64,000 bases of DNA from assembly GCF_000003815.2 (NCBI RefSeq), contig NC_049988.1, positions 7,040,702 to 7,104,701 of the forward strand, in the 5' to 3' direction. Every line of letters begins with the position of its first letter. Position 1 is the first letter of the stretch. Shown here one piece after another: positions 19,068 to 32,000 of this stretch. The notes beneath the pieces are model-generated. The model did not search any database. It worked only from the letters and a program-made list of their open reading frames with translations, and was not told the origin of the DNA. This stretch comes from Branchiostoma floridae (taxonomy: Eukaryota; Chordata; Leptocardii; Amphioxiformes; Branchiostomatidae). The position numbers and the translations under genes were made by a program.

Positions 19068-20315
19068 ACTTTTCAGTGTTTATCATTCTTACTTGTATAA
19101 ATCTAAACGACAGGGGTCTGGCACAATCTTGATAGTGTCAGTGGGCGTTTACGATGTTAAGATGTAAATCGGAGCACAAAAAGACGAATACACTTGGACA
19201 AAGATTCCCAACAAGTCCTCACTGTCCCAGTTTTTCTGAAGTGATGACATAGAGCAGATAACTTTTTTAAAGGTAAACTTTAGCACAGTTCGTTTCTAAC
19301 GAAACAAGACTTCGGAGATCTCATACCTCCATGAAATGATTAGAGCTTTTGTAGGTTTAGTGTTGTCTCATTGTCTGCAAATAAGGCTGAAATTTTGTCA
19401 TTAATTGCTGTTCTATATTCTGCTACTCATTGTTTCTGTATAAGCTACATGCATATTGAATACCATGGCATGTCTGTCTTACCCCTGCATTTCCAGAGCA
19501 ATCCTATACCACATCTTCATTTCATCAAATGATATCTGCTACAAACAAAATCAAGACTATGGTATAGAATGTGCAAGAGAAAAGATACAAAAAACGGAGT
19601 TTTTGATACAGTAGCAAAGGCATACACCAGTAGGCCCCTAAATCGACCTTGACCTTCGTCTTCCCAACACCTACTCACATACCAAATATTATTACAATCC
19701 ATCAAGAGGCTCTAAAGGTATGCTGACTACAAATATCCGGAAACACACAGATACAGATACACCTACCGAAAACTGCACCTCTTTCATGGAGGCAATGACT
19801 ATCTAATGGGGGAACAATCATGATACGTGTATGCTATGCATGTAGGTTATATAGCGGGAAAGACTATTCAGGCTAGACCGTACAGAAAACCACGCCATAA
19901 AGAAAAAGTCTCATGTACTGGCTGTTGAAGACGTAGTTACCCGGTTGCGCCCTTGAAACATAATTTAAGTTTGGTATGAGTCGTATGACCTTTTCAATTT
20001 TGTTTCCCCATTGTCGAACACCACAGGCCCAAGTATTGTACTTCTAAATCAAAGGTAACAATACCTTTCCTACATGTATATTGGCATCGTTGCCTTTTGG
20101 CCCAGCAATGATTCAACCAGCGGCCCCATTCACACCGATTGGAAAGGATTCGTCAAGCTTGTAGTTTCGCCGAGTAAGCATTACGGGTACAACAATGCAC
20201 AAGAAAGGCTTAATGATGTCCGGGAGATTATAACCTTTCCATAGGAACCGGGGAAGAAAGAGTAATATATTATTAAGTCACATTCATCACTATACAAAGC
20301 AGACTGTATTTTCCA

Positions 20316-20353
20316 GTGTTAACCACAGTGGGGTAGGGCACTGTGGTTAACAC
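20316..20353. repeat. Perfect 15-bp inverted repeat (hairpin)
   Basis: GTGTTAACCACAGTG at 20316-20330 is the exact complement of CACTGTGGTTAACAC at 20339-20353, with an 8-bp spacer. It lies in the ABITRAM-to-GDF8/11 intergenic region; role unknown. Confidence 0.8.
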
Positions 20354-21245
20354 GGTGTAAGGTGTGTATCAGACCCACGTTAAAAGTGCTAATTCTGCGC
20401 CTGGTCAACTGAATAACTCAAGTCCATCAAATGATCAGTTGTGATTTCAAAGTCCATATCACAAGGTCAACGAGCTTCGGCCGTATTTCTTGATGGCCAG
20501 AAGGTCGCTCGATTTTAAAGTTGACACTGAAGGTCGCCCATATTTTCTCCAGCGTATCTTTACCCTACCAATACCATATCTTGATAAAGGGCATCGATTA
20601 CCTGAGAAGAGAAGGTGGGCCCTAGATATTGCGCGACGATTTAGAGTACAACGGGCGTACCCCTGCCGAACATGTCATTTAGAGCTTGTAGAATTCATTT
20701 AGAGCTCGAATTCTACGATCCGTAGGAAAGCCTTGTAGAGGCTACGCTGGTCGATCGATTTTCGTGCTGTGTGGCAGGAGCTTTGTAAGACGAATCGACC
20801 GATTGGCAGGTAGCTTGCTACTGTTTATTTTGACACTAGAACGAAGCACGCTGAGACTTCGTGATCCTACGACACCGGAGAACAAAGGTCTTGAAATGAC
20901 GTAGGAAATGGTCAAACTCCCGGACCTGGGGCGCCCCCCCAGAGAGGCAATGCTTACACAAACCACTCAGAGATCGGGAACTGGGACATCTGGATAGGAG
21001 CTACATCTGGTAGGCAGGATCGGTTGGGATACGGATCAGTTGATCATGAGAGCTTTTACTACCTTGTCCTTTAGTGGAATTGGTTAAGTACTGGCTTTTG
21101 TTGCATTCGGCGTCAATGAGTATACATGTTTCTGAAACAAATCAACAATTCCTTTTTTTTCGATAGCTTTCCTTGTCTATAAAAACATGTTTTGTGAGTG
21201 GATTGTACGGTATTACCCGAATATCTGTCCTTGCATCTCTGATAA

Positions 21246-21345
21246 NNNNNNNNNNNNNNNNNNNNNNNNNNNNNNNNNNNNNNNNNNNNNNNNNNNNNNN
21301 NNNNNNNNNNNNNNNNNNNNNNNNNNNNNNNNNNNNNNNNNNNNN
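21246..21345. other. Assembly gap (100 N)
   Basis: A run of exactly 100 N. This is probably a placeholder for a gap of unknown size rather than a measured length, so features should not be joined across it. Confidence 0.99.
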
Positions 21346-21950
21346 TAAGACATTTCCATTCGTGTTTGATTTCGTGTGATTAAAAGTGTACAACTAGTCC
21401 TATGGCAAACCAATCTTAACACTCCCTTTACCGAAATCTGTTATTTTTAGTTACGTCTCCATCGGCTTTACCTTCTTTATGTGAGGTTTTAAGACACACA
21501 GTGTCAGTCATAAACTTTCCCTGAAATGTCCAACATGTGTCCGGAAAACACAAATGTAACACGAACATTTACACACAGGGTCTAAATATAGGTCTTGCCT
21601 CAAAATAGGTACAAACATGATGTACATAAATCCATATCGTTTTATGTGCCACATGTTCGATGCGTCCCATATGGACGGAGGGAGAGGGTAACTAGGTTGA
21701 CCTAGCACTTGATAACGTGAAGAGTCCGTTTAAAATCTCATAAGAATGTGACGAGTATATCGTAGACTGTATTGCATCCTCAGTTTCTCTAGTCACGAAG
21801 ACGTTTGCATGTTTCTTTAAGTAACCTTACATTTTCTTTCAAAGGTTTGCACTATTCGCGTCTTATAATTTCCTGGGGTTGTTGAAAAAACACAAAAACA
21901 CAATGGAATGGGAAATATAGTATTAAATGGAAAAGAAATCGGTAATATCA

Positions 21951-22090
21951 GCACAGGACGGGACTGGTGCCGATTCCAACCACTTTTGACCCGTTGGTCA
22001 CGTCATACTTCTGGATGATCACGTGTTCTGAGCAATCTGACCCTCACTTATCATGAGGAAGATCAGAAAGTTGGACGAGAGGTGTGTGAG
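21951..22090. repeat. Diverged partial copy of the 11.5-kb foldback element
   Basis: The block GGACGGGACTGGTGCCGATT, then TTTTGACCC and GAGGAAGATCAGAAAGTTGG, follows the order of the right arm of the element at 11476-11789 (GGGACGGGGGTGATACCGAC, TTTGACCC, GAGGAAGACTGACAAATTTG). The left arm is not evident. Confidence 0.5.
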
Positions 22091-22250
22091 ACGTTTTGGG
22101 GTTGGAACTAAGTTCAATCCTTCTCGTAATGCTACCATCTATGTCACTTTGCATTACCAGGTATCCAAGGTGTCATTACTAATATGTGTAAGATTTGCAC
22201 TTCAGTTTTAATTATCAATAAGAACTCCAAGCTGCTAAGATACCTGGTTT

Positions 22251-22419
22251 TCGACGGCGTCTCAATTTCTGGTTAGATGAGCTCCTTGAAATGTGTCGAA
22301 TAGATATGGCACATGCAGTTGCTATTTTAAAGTGTTTTTCGACGGCGTCTCAATTTCTGGTTAGATGAGCTCCTTGAACTGTGTTGAATAGATATGGCGC
22401 ATGCAGTTGCTATTTTTCT
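22251..22419 (+). repeat. 88-bp tandem duplication, two copies
   Basis: TCGACGGCGTCTCAATTTCT starts at 22251 and again at 22339. The copies stay nearly identical through ATGCAGTTGCTATTTT. Non-coding. Confidence 0.9.
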
Positions 22420-24492
22420 TAAGGTTCACCCTTGGGTCAGGATGGCTGTCAAAAGGTCAAAGTTTTACTATTTCGTTTATTATTTTTAGATATGTCATGG
22501 TGCATTGTACATTCTGAAAACCTCATGTCAAGTTTAAGTCTTGACCAAATCTTTTACAATCGGCTCCGTCTCCGATGGGTGTTTGTACCACACGCTCTGG
22601 TCCTTGATTGGCCATTCTTTTTCAAAAGTTATAAGCACCCGTTTAGGGCGATGGAAACGACATCTTTACCCTAAATCTTTCCGTCGAAATAGCACGAATT
22701 GTGGGAGTGTGGGAGAGGGACGTGGGATTATGTAAATAGACCGACGTCACATCTACCATGTCAAATGCCTATCTTTTTATTTTTTTCCATTTTTGAAAAT
22801 GCCAATAAAGCATTTCTACATCTTATATTATTGCAGTCGTTAAGAAATTTCAATGACCAAATTGCCAGGATGAGTAAGTTGTCAATTCTTGAAGGACATT
22901 TCTAACAAAGATTCCGCTGCGCAATCTGTCAACCTGCTTCACGGCACGCGTCATTATGCATTTGGGCACCTGCCAAAAGCTTGCCAGGGGGGAACGGCTA
23001 GCTAATCAAACCTGCTGCTAACTCAACAGAAATCACTCTTGTGTAAACAGGGAATAACGCGAGGCCAATGCCAATGTCACTGCCAACTCGTCCTCTTATG
23101 TATATATCATAGACTACATCTGTAAAGGATTAGTAGTTTAAACAAATACTACTTCCCTTGATTATACCTGCGATAAAAGATGTGTGTTAAAAGACTGGTT
23201 TAGTGATGGATATTCGTTAATCATTTCATCTGTGAAAGTCCCTTAAGATATCACCATCGCTGTGGTATAGCAGTTTACTGTAAATGTTTTTTGTTTACTC
23301 GTTTTAAACAATCACATAAGGTATTTTCGTTTCACAGCTGGTTCGTTCTTTCATGAAAACATATAAAACGTATTCGCCTGTTTCATAACAAACATTTGAA
23401 CGCAAATTCCTTCATTATTTCTAGATATGCATTGTGATCAAACAAAACGACCACGAGATTCGAGCAGCCAATGTATATTTTGGAAAAGAGAATGTGTCCT
23501 CAGATGGCTTTTGAGGGCCTACCCGTGGGAATACCCTTTAGGGAAGGTAAAATATATGCCGTTATGTCATGTTTGTTATGGTGAAGGGCATGCCTGTTTC
23601 AGCCTTTACCGTGAACTGATGATCAAGGAATGCATGTCAAGATATCATATACAGTGAGACCCCAAAATAGCACGTTTCGTGCTATTTTTTATAAGATGAA
23701 GCAAAAGGTCTACCACCTTAACGTATTGCTACCACCCACGCCTGCTTCTAATCGTTTTTATCTTCAACCCTGTGTAACCAATGTTTAAATTATACCAATG
23801 TGAGGGACATGGCTTTTAAATGTATAAGTTATCACTTCCAGACTGAATAACATTCCTCTTTGGTGCCACCCTGACCACAGCTTACCTTGATACAAGGTTT
23901 CCACATTAAAAGCAGTCTACACTCTTTAAGCGATGGCCATGACATTGAAAGAAAGAACTTTAAAGGCCTTCAAAAGTAGACTGCAGGCACAATCAAATAA
24001 GGACTGATCTAATTACTAGTGAATATTACCCATAGATAGGAAGTTATGTAATTATTGTTGTTCGATTGTGTAATTATGCTGTTTTTGTCTTCAAGTGAAT
24101 AATTGTGTAGTGAAGTGTTCCAGGAACTCCTGAAAAACAGGGCTTTTGTCCTGAGAGTGTATCCCTGGCTAAATAAGATAAAAAGTATTGTACATTTGTG
24201 CTCAAACAAGCTAAGTACAGGTGGTAACAATAACTTATAAGGTACGAACAGTATGATGGTACCATACTACATCTATAGAGACTACGACATGCTATGTATG
24301 TACAGGTTCAACTTCTTCTCGCTTCTTAAGATTGTTGTAAACGTAATGACAGATGGCATCAATAATATATGGTTTATTTCACTGCATAAGGAATATGAAT
24401 TTTCTCGTGCTGGCCGAAATTAGGGAACATGTCTTGCATACAATCGGGGAGGACATCTTGGCAAGTTCTTTGTTCCAAAGGAATGCGGTTAT

Positions 24493-24971
24493 GGTCTCAT
24501 TGATGAGTTTCTTCTTCCCATAGACTTCTATGTATTAATTCGTGGTTTAAATGGGCGCGTTCATAATGAAGCTACGTGAAATTTCAGCAGATTTTTCATT
24601 CTATGTCGAGCACATTTACCCTATATCGTGGGAAAAAATTGCCAGTGTAAACTATACGTAGGAACTTTTTTTATAGCAATTACAAACTACGATTAGTCAA
24701 TCCCCACAAAAGGCACTTTTTCGCTGCTATTGTACAACCGCACCACTCAGAACCCACGACTGTGTACCTCCGACCTAGCGCGCGGCTGCTAAACTTTACC
24801 TGCTAATTTCTTCAGTTACAAATAAGCTTTCACCAATCTAACTTTTGAGATCAGTTCCGCTGGCTAAAAGGGAATTTCTCACCGCTAAAAACATGCGTCC
24901 GTGCAGCCGTTCATTTTTGGCTCGGATCTCTTTTAGGGTGTCCACTCGCGGAGTAATACATCAATGAGACC
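24493..24971. mobile_element. TTAA-type DNA transposon, uninterrupted copy 2 (479 bp)
   Basis: Inverted ends GGTCTCATTGATG and CATCAATGAGACC are flanked by TTAT on both sides (24489-24492, 24972-24975), a one-base variant of TTAA. The interior matches copy 1 (6793-7291 and 9843-9877) and preserves the empty sites of both insertions seen there. It is non-autonomous, with no open frame of note. Confidence 0.88.
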
Positions 24972-26019
24972 TTATGCCTGACATTGGCTGTACCATTTCA
25001 GTCAGCCTGGCGCTCTGTGTGTTAAAACAATAGGCTATTGTAGCTGGCGTCATTGAATAGTTGCCAGAATCTTATCAAGAGATATACTACAGTGTGGTCT
25101 TGCATCAGCATAGAACACTTTACTTCTTGGGCGTCATTTATCTAACCTTGACTAGTTTTGGTATGTACAAACCGCGTTTTATCTAAGTAAAAGAAATGTT
25201 TTCCAAGTGCTTTGGGGACTTTGGGGCGACTTGGCGACCTGCTTTGTTAGATGACTATGATGTCCCCCGCCCTAGTATCAGCATTGCTTTTGTTGTGGAT
25301 GTAAAACGAAGAGCGATAAGTAACATATTGTGGCCTCCCACAGTTTGGCATACGTTCAACGTGTCAACAAAACTGCTGACATAGGCAAGATTTTGAGTTG
25401 TATTTGGACGCCAACAATACCTGAAGTGCATGGAATCTAACCCTTTGTCTGTAGCTGCATGGGTATGTCTTTTGTCGAGTTAGAGACATTGCAGACAGAC
25501 TTATAACCGGTGTTATGTGAGGTCATTGAAGGTTATTAATCTGTGTTATTTATGTTCTCATAATTTACTGTCTCTTGAATAGAGACGCTTTAGAATGAAG
25601 GACATTTTATTACATTTTATTTTATTTTGCTATCCTTTATTCAGTCGGGATGGACTTTGTTCACAACATAGATCAATTTGTGAGAAAATGGATCTATGTT
25701 GCGTCCATCTAGATCTGCAAAAAATTTTGATAAATTTCGTCAAGTAGTAATATAATTGATATCATACGTATTGGTTACAATCGCAGATATATGGATTTTC
25801 TTCATCTTGGTTTTACAGAGGTTTTATGTCACATTTGATAGGTATATTTTACTGCTATGTATGACATTACCACATAACATTAGGCATTAGCGTTTAATCT
25901 ATATAGCCACCATACCTTTTCATAAATTCAGAACACTATACACTCATGGTCGAAGAATGATAATTTTGCATAGATAGAAACTAGCATTTTATACGTTTAC
26001 GAAGGTGAGACATCCAGGT

Positions 26020-26279
26020 AATACAATTCAATCTCTACAACTGGATAAAAACGGAGATTTACTTTTGACATCAATCACTCTTCTTCAGCTTGAATAAAAT
26101 GAACTGGCAAAGAACAATTCAATACAAGTACATCTAACTAGAAAAACTGGTTGAACATGTCAATTCACTAATAGCTCCTCAGGATCGTATGCAAGAGTGA
26201 TGGATATCACTGAAGAAGAGTGATGGATGTCACTCCAAACGTCCGTTTTTTATCCAGTTGTCGAGATTGAATTGTATTT
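26020..26279. mobile_element. 260-bp MITE with long inverted ends
   Basis: The left arm AATACAATTCAATCTCTACA followed by ACTGGATAAAAACGGA is matched by the complement on the right (TCCGTTTTTTATCCAGT, then GAGATTGAATTGTATT). Internal ATCACTCTTCTTCAG also recurs inverted as CTGAAGAAGAGTGAT. No clear target duplication. It may be related to the foldback at 11.5 kb, which also carries TCTTCTTCAG. Confidence 0.7.
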
Positions 26280-28786
26280 GAATAAGTTAGCCTTTGTTTT
26301 TTTTTCTCAAAAGCGGCCACCACAGGTGGCTTGGGTCTTCCCCTTGGCACCATGCAGCTTCTACCATGTTACAGTTGATATAAACAAGACTTAGTAACGC
26401 ACAACAAAACCGAAATGTACGCTAGGGAGAAGTGGTAAGTGATACTTGGCAGGCGGCAGGGACCGAAGGAAAAATAGCATGCCTTCTAGATCTTTCCTTA
26501 GTGACCTAAGTACACGTGATCTCTGTTTTATTACAGTTCATTGCAAAATTATTGCTTTGCCCTGGGTAAAGAAATTTTCTCCTTGAAGTTGAAACATACA
26601 TCATGTGAAGAGGACAACCCTGATGATAATATACAAAAATGATTTACAAAATACACAGTCGATTTACCACTGATAAATAGTAAATAATGTTAGTGGTTCT
26701 CCAGTATACCCTAAGTAACCTACTAACATTTACTAGCTTTTATACATGTAGAAACATCGATTGATTCGTTACGTACTTAGAGTTTTATAGAGTTAAACCT
26801 TATCAATAGAAATCAATCGTTAGAAATTGATCTGGACATCATTAACGTTACGGCAAAGTTTCAATAGTTGCATAAACCTGTACAACGCCAATGCCAACTG
26901 AAATCGCTAACACTGACAAATCTTGTCAATGGCCCTTAACAGTTTCCACTTTACAGATAAAATAGAAAGTCATTGCCAAGACCTTTAATTTCTTTTTCTA
27001 GTTATTGTGAGTCCAAAGTCCAACTGAAAGAGAATGTCAGTAGTACGTGAAGAGATAAATGGATTATTATTAGCATCGAAGTTTGCAGCCAAGAATGTTA
27101 AAGTCATTGTATGATACCGTTCTGGGAACAGGGATTTGCTAGTATCTCTCTCCTTTACACAATGGTTCACTTTGAACACAGGAAGTAACGCGTTCAATGG
27201 TAATTTGTAGCCTCTTAGAATCAACTTCAGATTTCGACTATACCAGGCTCCACGTATTATACTTGCCTAGAGATGGGAGCAAGCCAAGTTGCCTTTTAGA
27301 GAGATTTTTTCTTGTTTCGCTGAGTTTCACAGTGTTAAAGTCACTGCTTTTCGTCGGATAGCGATAAAGCTGTACTGCAAAGCAAGTGTATACATAAGAA
27401 TATGTAGGTCGACGATACATGTGCATATGGAGGACCTTCGTCCTTGACCTTTGAAAGATTGATACTGGTTATAATGGCACCTTTGCATAAATCGAAATAA
27501 AGATCGTAAAGACTTGTGCCGGCTTGTAGTGGGTGGAGGGAGAATCCGTAACGTGCACATTCGAGAAACCGCAAACCGCACTGGTCAAAGAGCAGTCAAA
27601 CCCTAACAACCATCTTCGCTCAATTCCCCCAGGCACATGGTTACAGCGTGTACAACGTATGTCTTAACAAATTGATTAATTGTGAAGGTTTTAACCGTGT
27701 ACAGACAACGTGCTGTGTGTGTTAGGATGCCATAGATCCATAGCATGGATATAGTAGTCATTCCTTACTGAATATATTGAATACTTGTCACTGCATGCCT
27801 AAAATACTTTCACAACTGCACGGCTAATAACAAAAGCTGACCCATTTTTAAGTACTGACTGTACAATTCGTCATGACGAATGTCGATACACCGAATTGTT
27901 GAAAGACGGTAGACATATCTAGGAAATGCCGTGTATGCATCTCCAATGGGTGTTTAGATCCCATAAAGCAATTCTAAATATCTGACATTACTAGCATGCT
28001 TCCCCGTGGAAAGAATGGTTTAGATTATGGGACTGGTTGGACCTATATTGTCACATGAAATTCTTTAGCTTGTCCGGACGTTATTGGGTCACCCTTCGCA
28101 AGGGTCATTTCAAAGAGGATGTCCGAGCGGTGACAGAACCCGGTCCGCAAGGTGCAAATGTTAAACCAACTATATGTAAAAGCAAACACAGCAGCGACAA
28201 GTGACAGTACACCACTTCCAGAAGTGCCGTGAAGTGTACTAAGTGCTAGTGTAAGCTGATTCGGTTTTCCTGTGAGAATTGCTCAGTAGAAAGGTTAACC
28301 ATACGAATGATGTAAGCTGAAAACTTGTGATGAGCATCTATCAGGATGTCAAGACGGTGTTGGACTATACAAGTCAATGTGTACCTCTGCAGTGGCAATG
28401 ATTAAGTGAGTAGATTGTATCATGACAGTCGTTCAAACACTCATTGTTATCAGACCCGGCAAACAATTAGTCATACTTGGCAGGGAAACACGAGAAAATG
28501 TGCTGATCCTCCATGTCATTAGCGAAGCGTACGGCCGAGGTCGGAACAGTAAAGTGGTCAAAGCACAAGCGAGATTGGGGCGAAAGAATGCGAAAACTCC
28601 GATATTACGTCGTTAAGGTATGCACTTCATTGCGACTTCAAAGAAAAAGAAGGGGCTAAAAATGGAGAAGTTAACTTCTAAATTTTCATCGAGACGTGGT
28701 GCGACGTTGTACAAAGTACAGAACACAGTGGGAATGCTACGGTACAAGTGGACTGAACTCTTCCCCCTTGTCGCCATATCAACGTG

Positions 28787-28896
28787 ATTGGCAGCTTGTC
28801 AGCGCTTGGGATCAGATGATTGGGCCAAACGACACAATGGATTGGTCCACAGCCCCCTATCAGCTCACAATGAATAGTCAGCCCGCTCCCTATAAA
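28787..28896 (+). promoter_or_regulatory. GDF8/11 core promoter: TATA box and three ATTGG boxes
   Basis: TATAAA at 28891-28896 lies 112 bp before the GDF8/11 ATG, so transcription should start near 28920. Three inverted CCAAT boxes (ATTGG at 28787, 28819 and 28841) precede it at NF-Y-like distances. Vertebrate myostatin and GDF11 promoters also use TATA/CCAAT elements. The start site is inferred, not measured. Confidence 0.65.
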
Positions 28897-29007
28897 GCAC
28901 CGTGTCAGTCACAGAGTCGTTCGCATGCCACTAGCTGGGTGCCACTGTTCAGCGTGCTTAGCAACTCCTCGGGACGGACGCCTCTGTAGCCAACACCATC
29001 AACCATC

Positions 29008-32000
29008 ATGTTTCTCCACCAAACTCTAGTCTACACGATTCTGCCGTTAGTTTACTGCATGCATATGCACGCCAACGACGTCGACACTGTTGAGGCCCTG
29101 CAGTGGACAACATCGGAAGATGTGAACGTGAACAGCACCCGGGAGCGCCCAAGCGGGTCTTCGGTCGACGCGGCTCCGACCACTGCGTACGGGGCAGAGG
29201 CAACACCGCCCCCGGGAGAGACATCGAAGTGTGGCGCTTCCTGCACGCGAGGACAGGAACGAGAGATGCGAGTAGAAACCTTAAAAAGGCACATTCTTGA
29301 TAAACTTGGTTTGAAGAGATCACCAACCATCCCCAGAAATCGTACCCTTCCAAGAGCGCCACCAATGCAAAGTCTTCTCGATCAATATGGATTTTATCCG
29401 GACAGGTCAGGAAATATCGTATCTGCAGAAGACATTACACAAGGTAGGTCTTGTGCTCTTTTACCCCCACTTTCTAAGATAACGCATGCAAGTAGCCAGG
29501 AAGCTAAGATATTAAAAACGAGTGGAATGGAATACCTATCATTGCTCCGTGTTATTTTACTGCTGTTGTTTTAGCGGTCAGCATAGCATCCAGTAAGAAT
29601 ATCCAGAATCATTCCCTGTGCCAGTTTTTACACGTCCTGAATTGAGTTAATAGTTGCATCATTTGGACCAGCTACTGCTATCTGAGCCTATGTTTACCAA
29701 CTTATCGGCTATATTTGTCAAAACGACCACCTCATCGTTCGAAGGTCTTTGAACGAACAATCGGCTTGTAATCGTTGAAATTATCGACATACCTCGTGAT
29801 TCTATGCATTGTAATGCAGCTTGGCATAATATGATGTTCAGTCATACAAGATACACTATGAGAAAGTATTGGACTAAATTCGTATGCCGTTTGTTTCTGG
29901 GCCGGCCCTAAAATGTTGTGCATAGCTGATTTTGAATTCTGACAAACTTTCATGATTCAATGAGAAAACTCTAGTGATTTCTCTTCTTCATGATCAGTTT
30001 AGCTTGCTTTCAAGGCAAGGCAAGGCAAGCTTGCTTTCTTGGACGAGGTACCTGGGCTTTAAGGACTTAACATTTGTAAAGTTTGCAAACTTAATGTATC
30101 GCCTGATACCTGTACTGTACAAATTAGCACTGACCAATGTTCAACAGGATAAGTGGGAAGGCCTTTGTCTAAAGTACCTGTTGTATTTGTTAGCTTTCCA
30201 GGGGGATTCGCCCGCCAGTTATAACTACCACCTAGTGGATACAGAGAGAAGACATTATGAGGATGTAGCAGAGACAGAGACTGTTATAACCGTTGCAACA
30301 CCCCGTAAGTATTCTTTCTGTCACGGAACATGTACATAAGCATTGTTTTATATCAGGCACACTAATCAACAATCACGAAAAGATATAATTTTGCATTTTT
30401 ATGAGCTCTTCATCGACAGTGACAAAAACGCAGATATAGACACTAAATACAAATAATATCTCAGGCAACAATTCATATTTGATGGAATCAAGTATTTTCA
30501 TCATCCTGCAAAAACACTATCACCTAATATCACAAAGGTGTCAAATGATATATCTAAACAATTATAATCCTGACGATTGTAAAAACACCTAAGATAGGGT
30601 GGCAGAAAATTGAAGAAAAACGTTGCCATGAGTTACATTCGGCTATCTTTTTAACAAATATAACGATTAATCTTCGTACACTTCTCATTTTGCTATCGTA
30701 ATGTAAGAAGCAAATATTGGGAATGGCGATGGAGGCGCTATTACGGTCCTTTTTCCTTTTGCACAGGCTATAACTTCAAAGAGAATCGAGGTTGCCTTCG
30801 CTTGTGAGAGGGTCTAGTAATCTTGGCATTGGCGTTATGACTCTGGCAACAAATACCGGCGTAAATACATAATGCATACATAACGTTCTATATACACCAC
30901 AACGGCGCCGCCTGGGCTCGGCCCACCACAACCAAGCAGAAACATGTCGCCAATCAGGTCTAGAGATCACGCCCTTGAAAACTATGACAGCAATTTGATT
31001 TACGTGAATCACAGATGAATAATTGTCATTGCTTACATCTTATCTCCTTCGAACTTTTTGACTTACTCAAGACAGAAAACATACTAAGAAGCCTTTTTGC
31101 TAATTTGTGTCTATGAAAAGGAGTTCTGCAAGGATTTGCCTCGAACATGATACAAGGCGAGTATGGGAACACGAGTAAAAGATGGTTGCCAAAATCCTGG
31201 CCTCCTTTACATCAGCTGGTATCATAACTCACGCAGTGGTATGAAGAGACATAGATCTGTCAGTATGTTATTGCCGTATCATACACACTTTTCGAAACAA
31301 ATAACGCTCATGCAGTTGTCCTATATATGTTCTGCTTCTTGCAACGACCTCTACTTACACTGTGTTGCAGTTCAAGGCATATTGGCACTTTGTAATCATG
31401 CACAGTGTTGTGTGAGTGTCTACCGGCTGTGTGAGTGATTCGAATTCCGGAAAACCCCTCTGTACTACTTTTGGATATGATTGCTGCAAAACAATGCCTT
31501 GCATGGCTTATGGTGACGGTGGGAATGCACTCGTTGGTTAATGCAACATGTGGATCAACCACTAGGTCACAAACTTAATAGTATGTACAGTTAAAACCAG
31601 CGATATAGCCAACTTGCAATCTAATTTTCTGAAAATTACAAGGGCCACATATACATAACCGTTTCTGAATATTTAAGACTTATGGACCAATATGAGTATG
31701 ACTAACGGCCCATGTTACTATATATTGAACCTGACAAATCAGAATGTATTGTATAAATGTGAGCTTCATCATTTTACACAGTAGCGTACCCAGTACGAGT
31801 TAAAGACAGTTGTCACAGTAGCGTACCCAGTGCGAGTTAAAGACAATTTTCGCAGTACATTTTTTTTTCTTACGTGCCTTTCTAATGCACGTGTACTAGT
31901 ATTTAATAAACATTACATATTGGTTACATATCTAAGTCCCTACCATATCTATATCTCTGTTAATATTCTATCTGACCCTTACCTTCCTCATGACCTCAAT

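Larger units (their letters stand above)
16056..21245. other. Intergenic DNA downstream of ABITRAM
   Basis: No gene recognised. The region holds two CACGTG E-boxes 12 bp apart (16574-16591), an X-box at 16783-16796, a 76-bp triplication (18425-18652), a low-confidence open frame (18804-19067), and a repeat around GGACGAAGGTCAAGGTCGAT (about 16960-17110) that recurs inverted near 19625-19790. A segment near 17208-17290 (AAATGTCTTCTACGATTTCT, then TTAACGATGACAGTGGTATA) recurs directly near 18979-19043. A clean ABITRAM polyadenylation signal was not found. Confidence 0.5.
21346..28740. other. Intergenic DNA upstream of GDF8/11
   Basis: No gene recognised. The separately listed content is a foldback half-copy, an 88-bp duplication, the second TTAA element and a 260-bp inverted-repeat element. 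A small hairpin is at 25665-25700 (AACATAGATC and its complement). At 27859-27885 there is a palindrome, ATTCGTCATGACGAAT. Otherwise the DNA looks single-copy and AT-rich. Confidence 0.5.

Noticed and set aside
29008-29574. Read-through of GDF8/11 exon 1 to a stop at 29574
   Set aside because: Homology to the propeptide ends at the GTAGGT donor at 29444; the following residues are intron translation.
30201-30202. Acceptor TTTCCAG at 30201 for GDF8/11 exon 2
   Set aside because: It looks strong, but the upstream donor at 29444 is phase 1 and this acceptor would need phase 0. The TTAG acceptor at 30193 keeps the frame.
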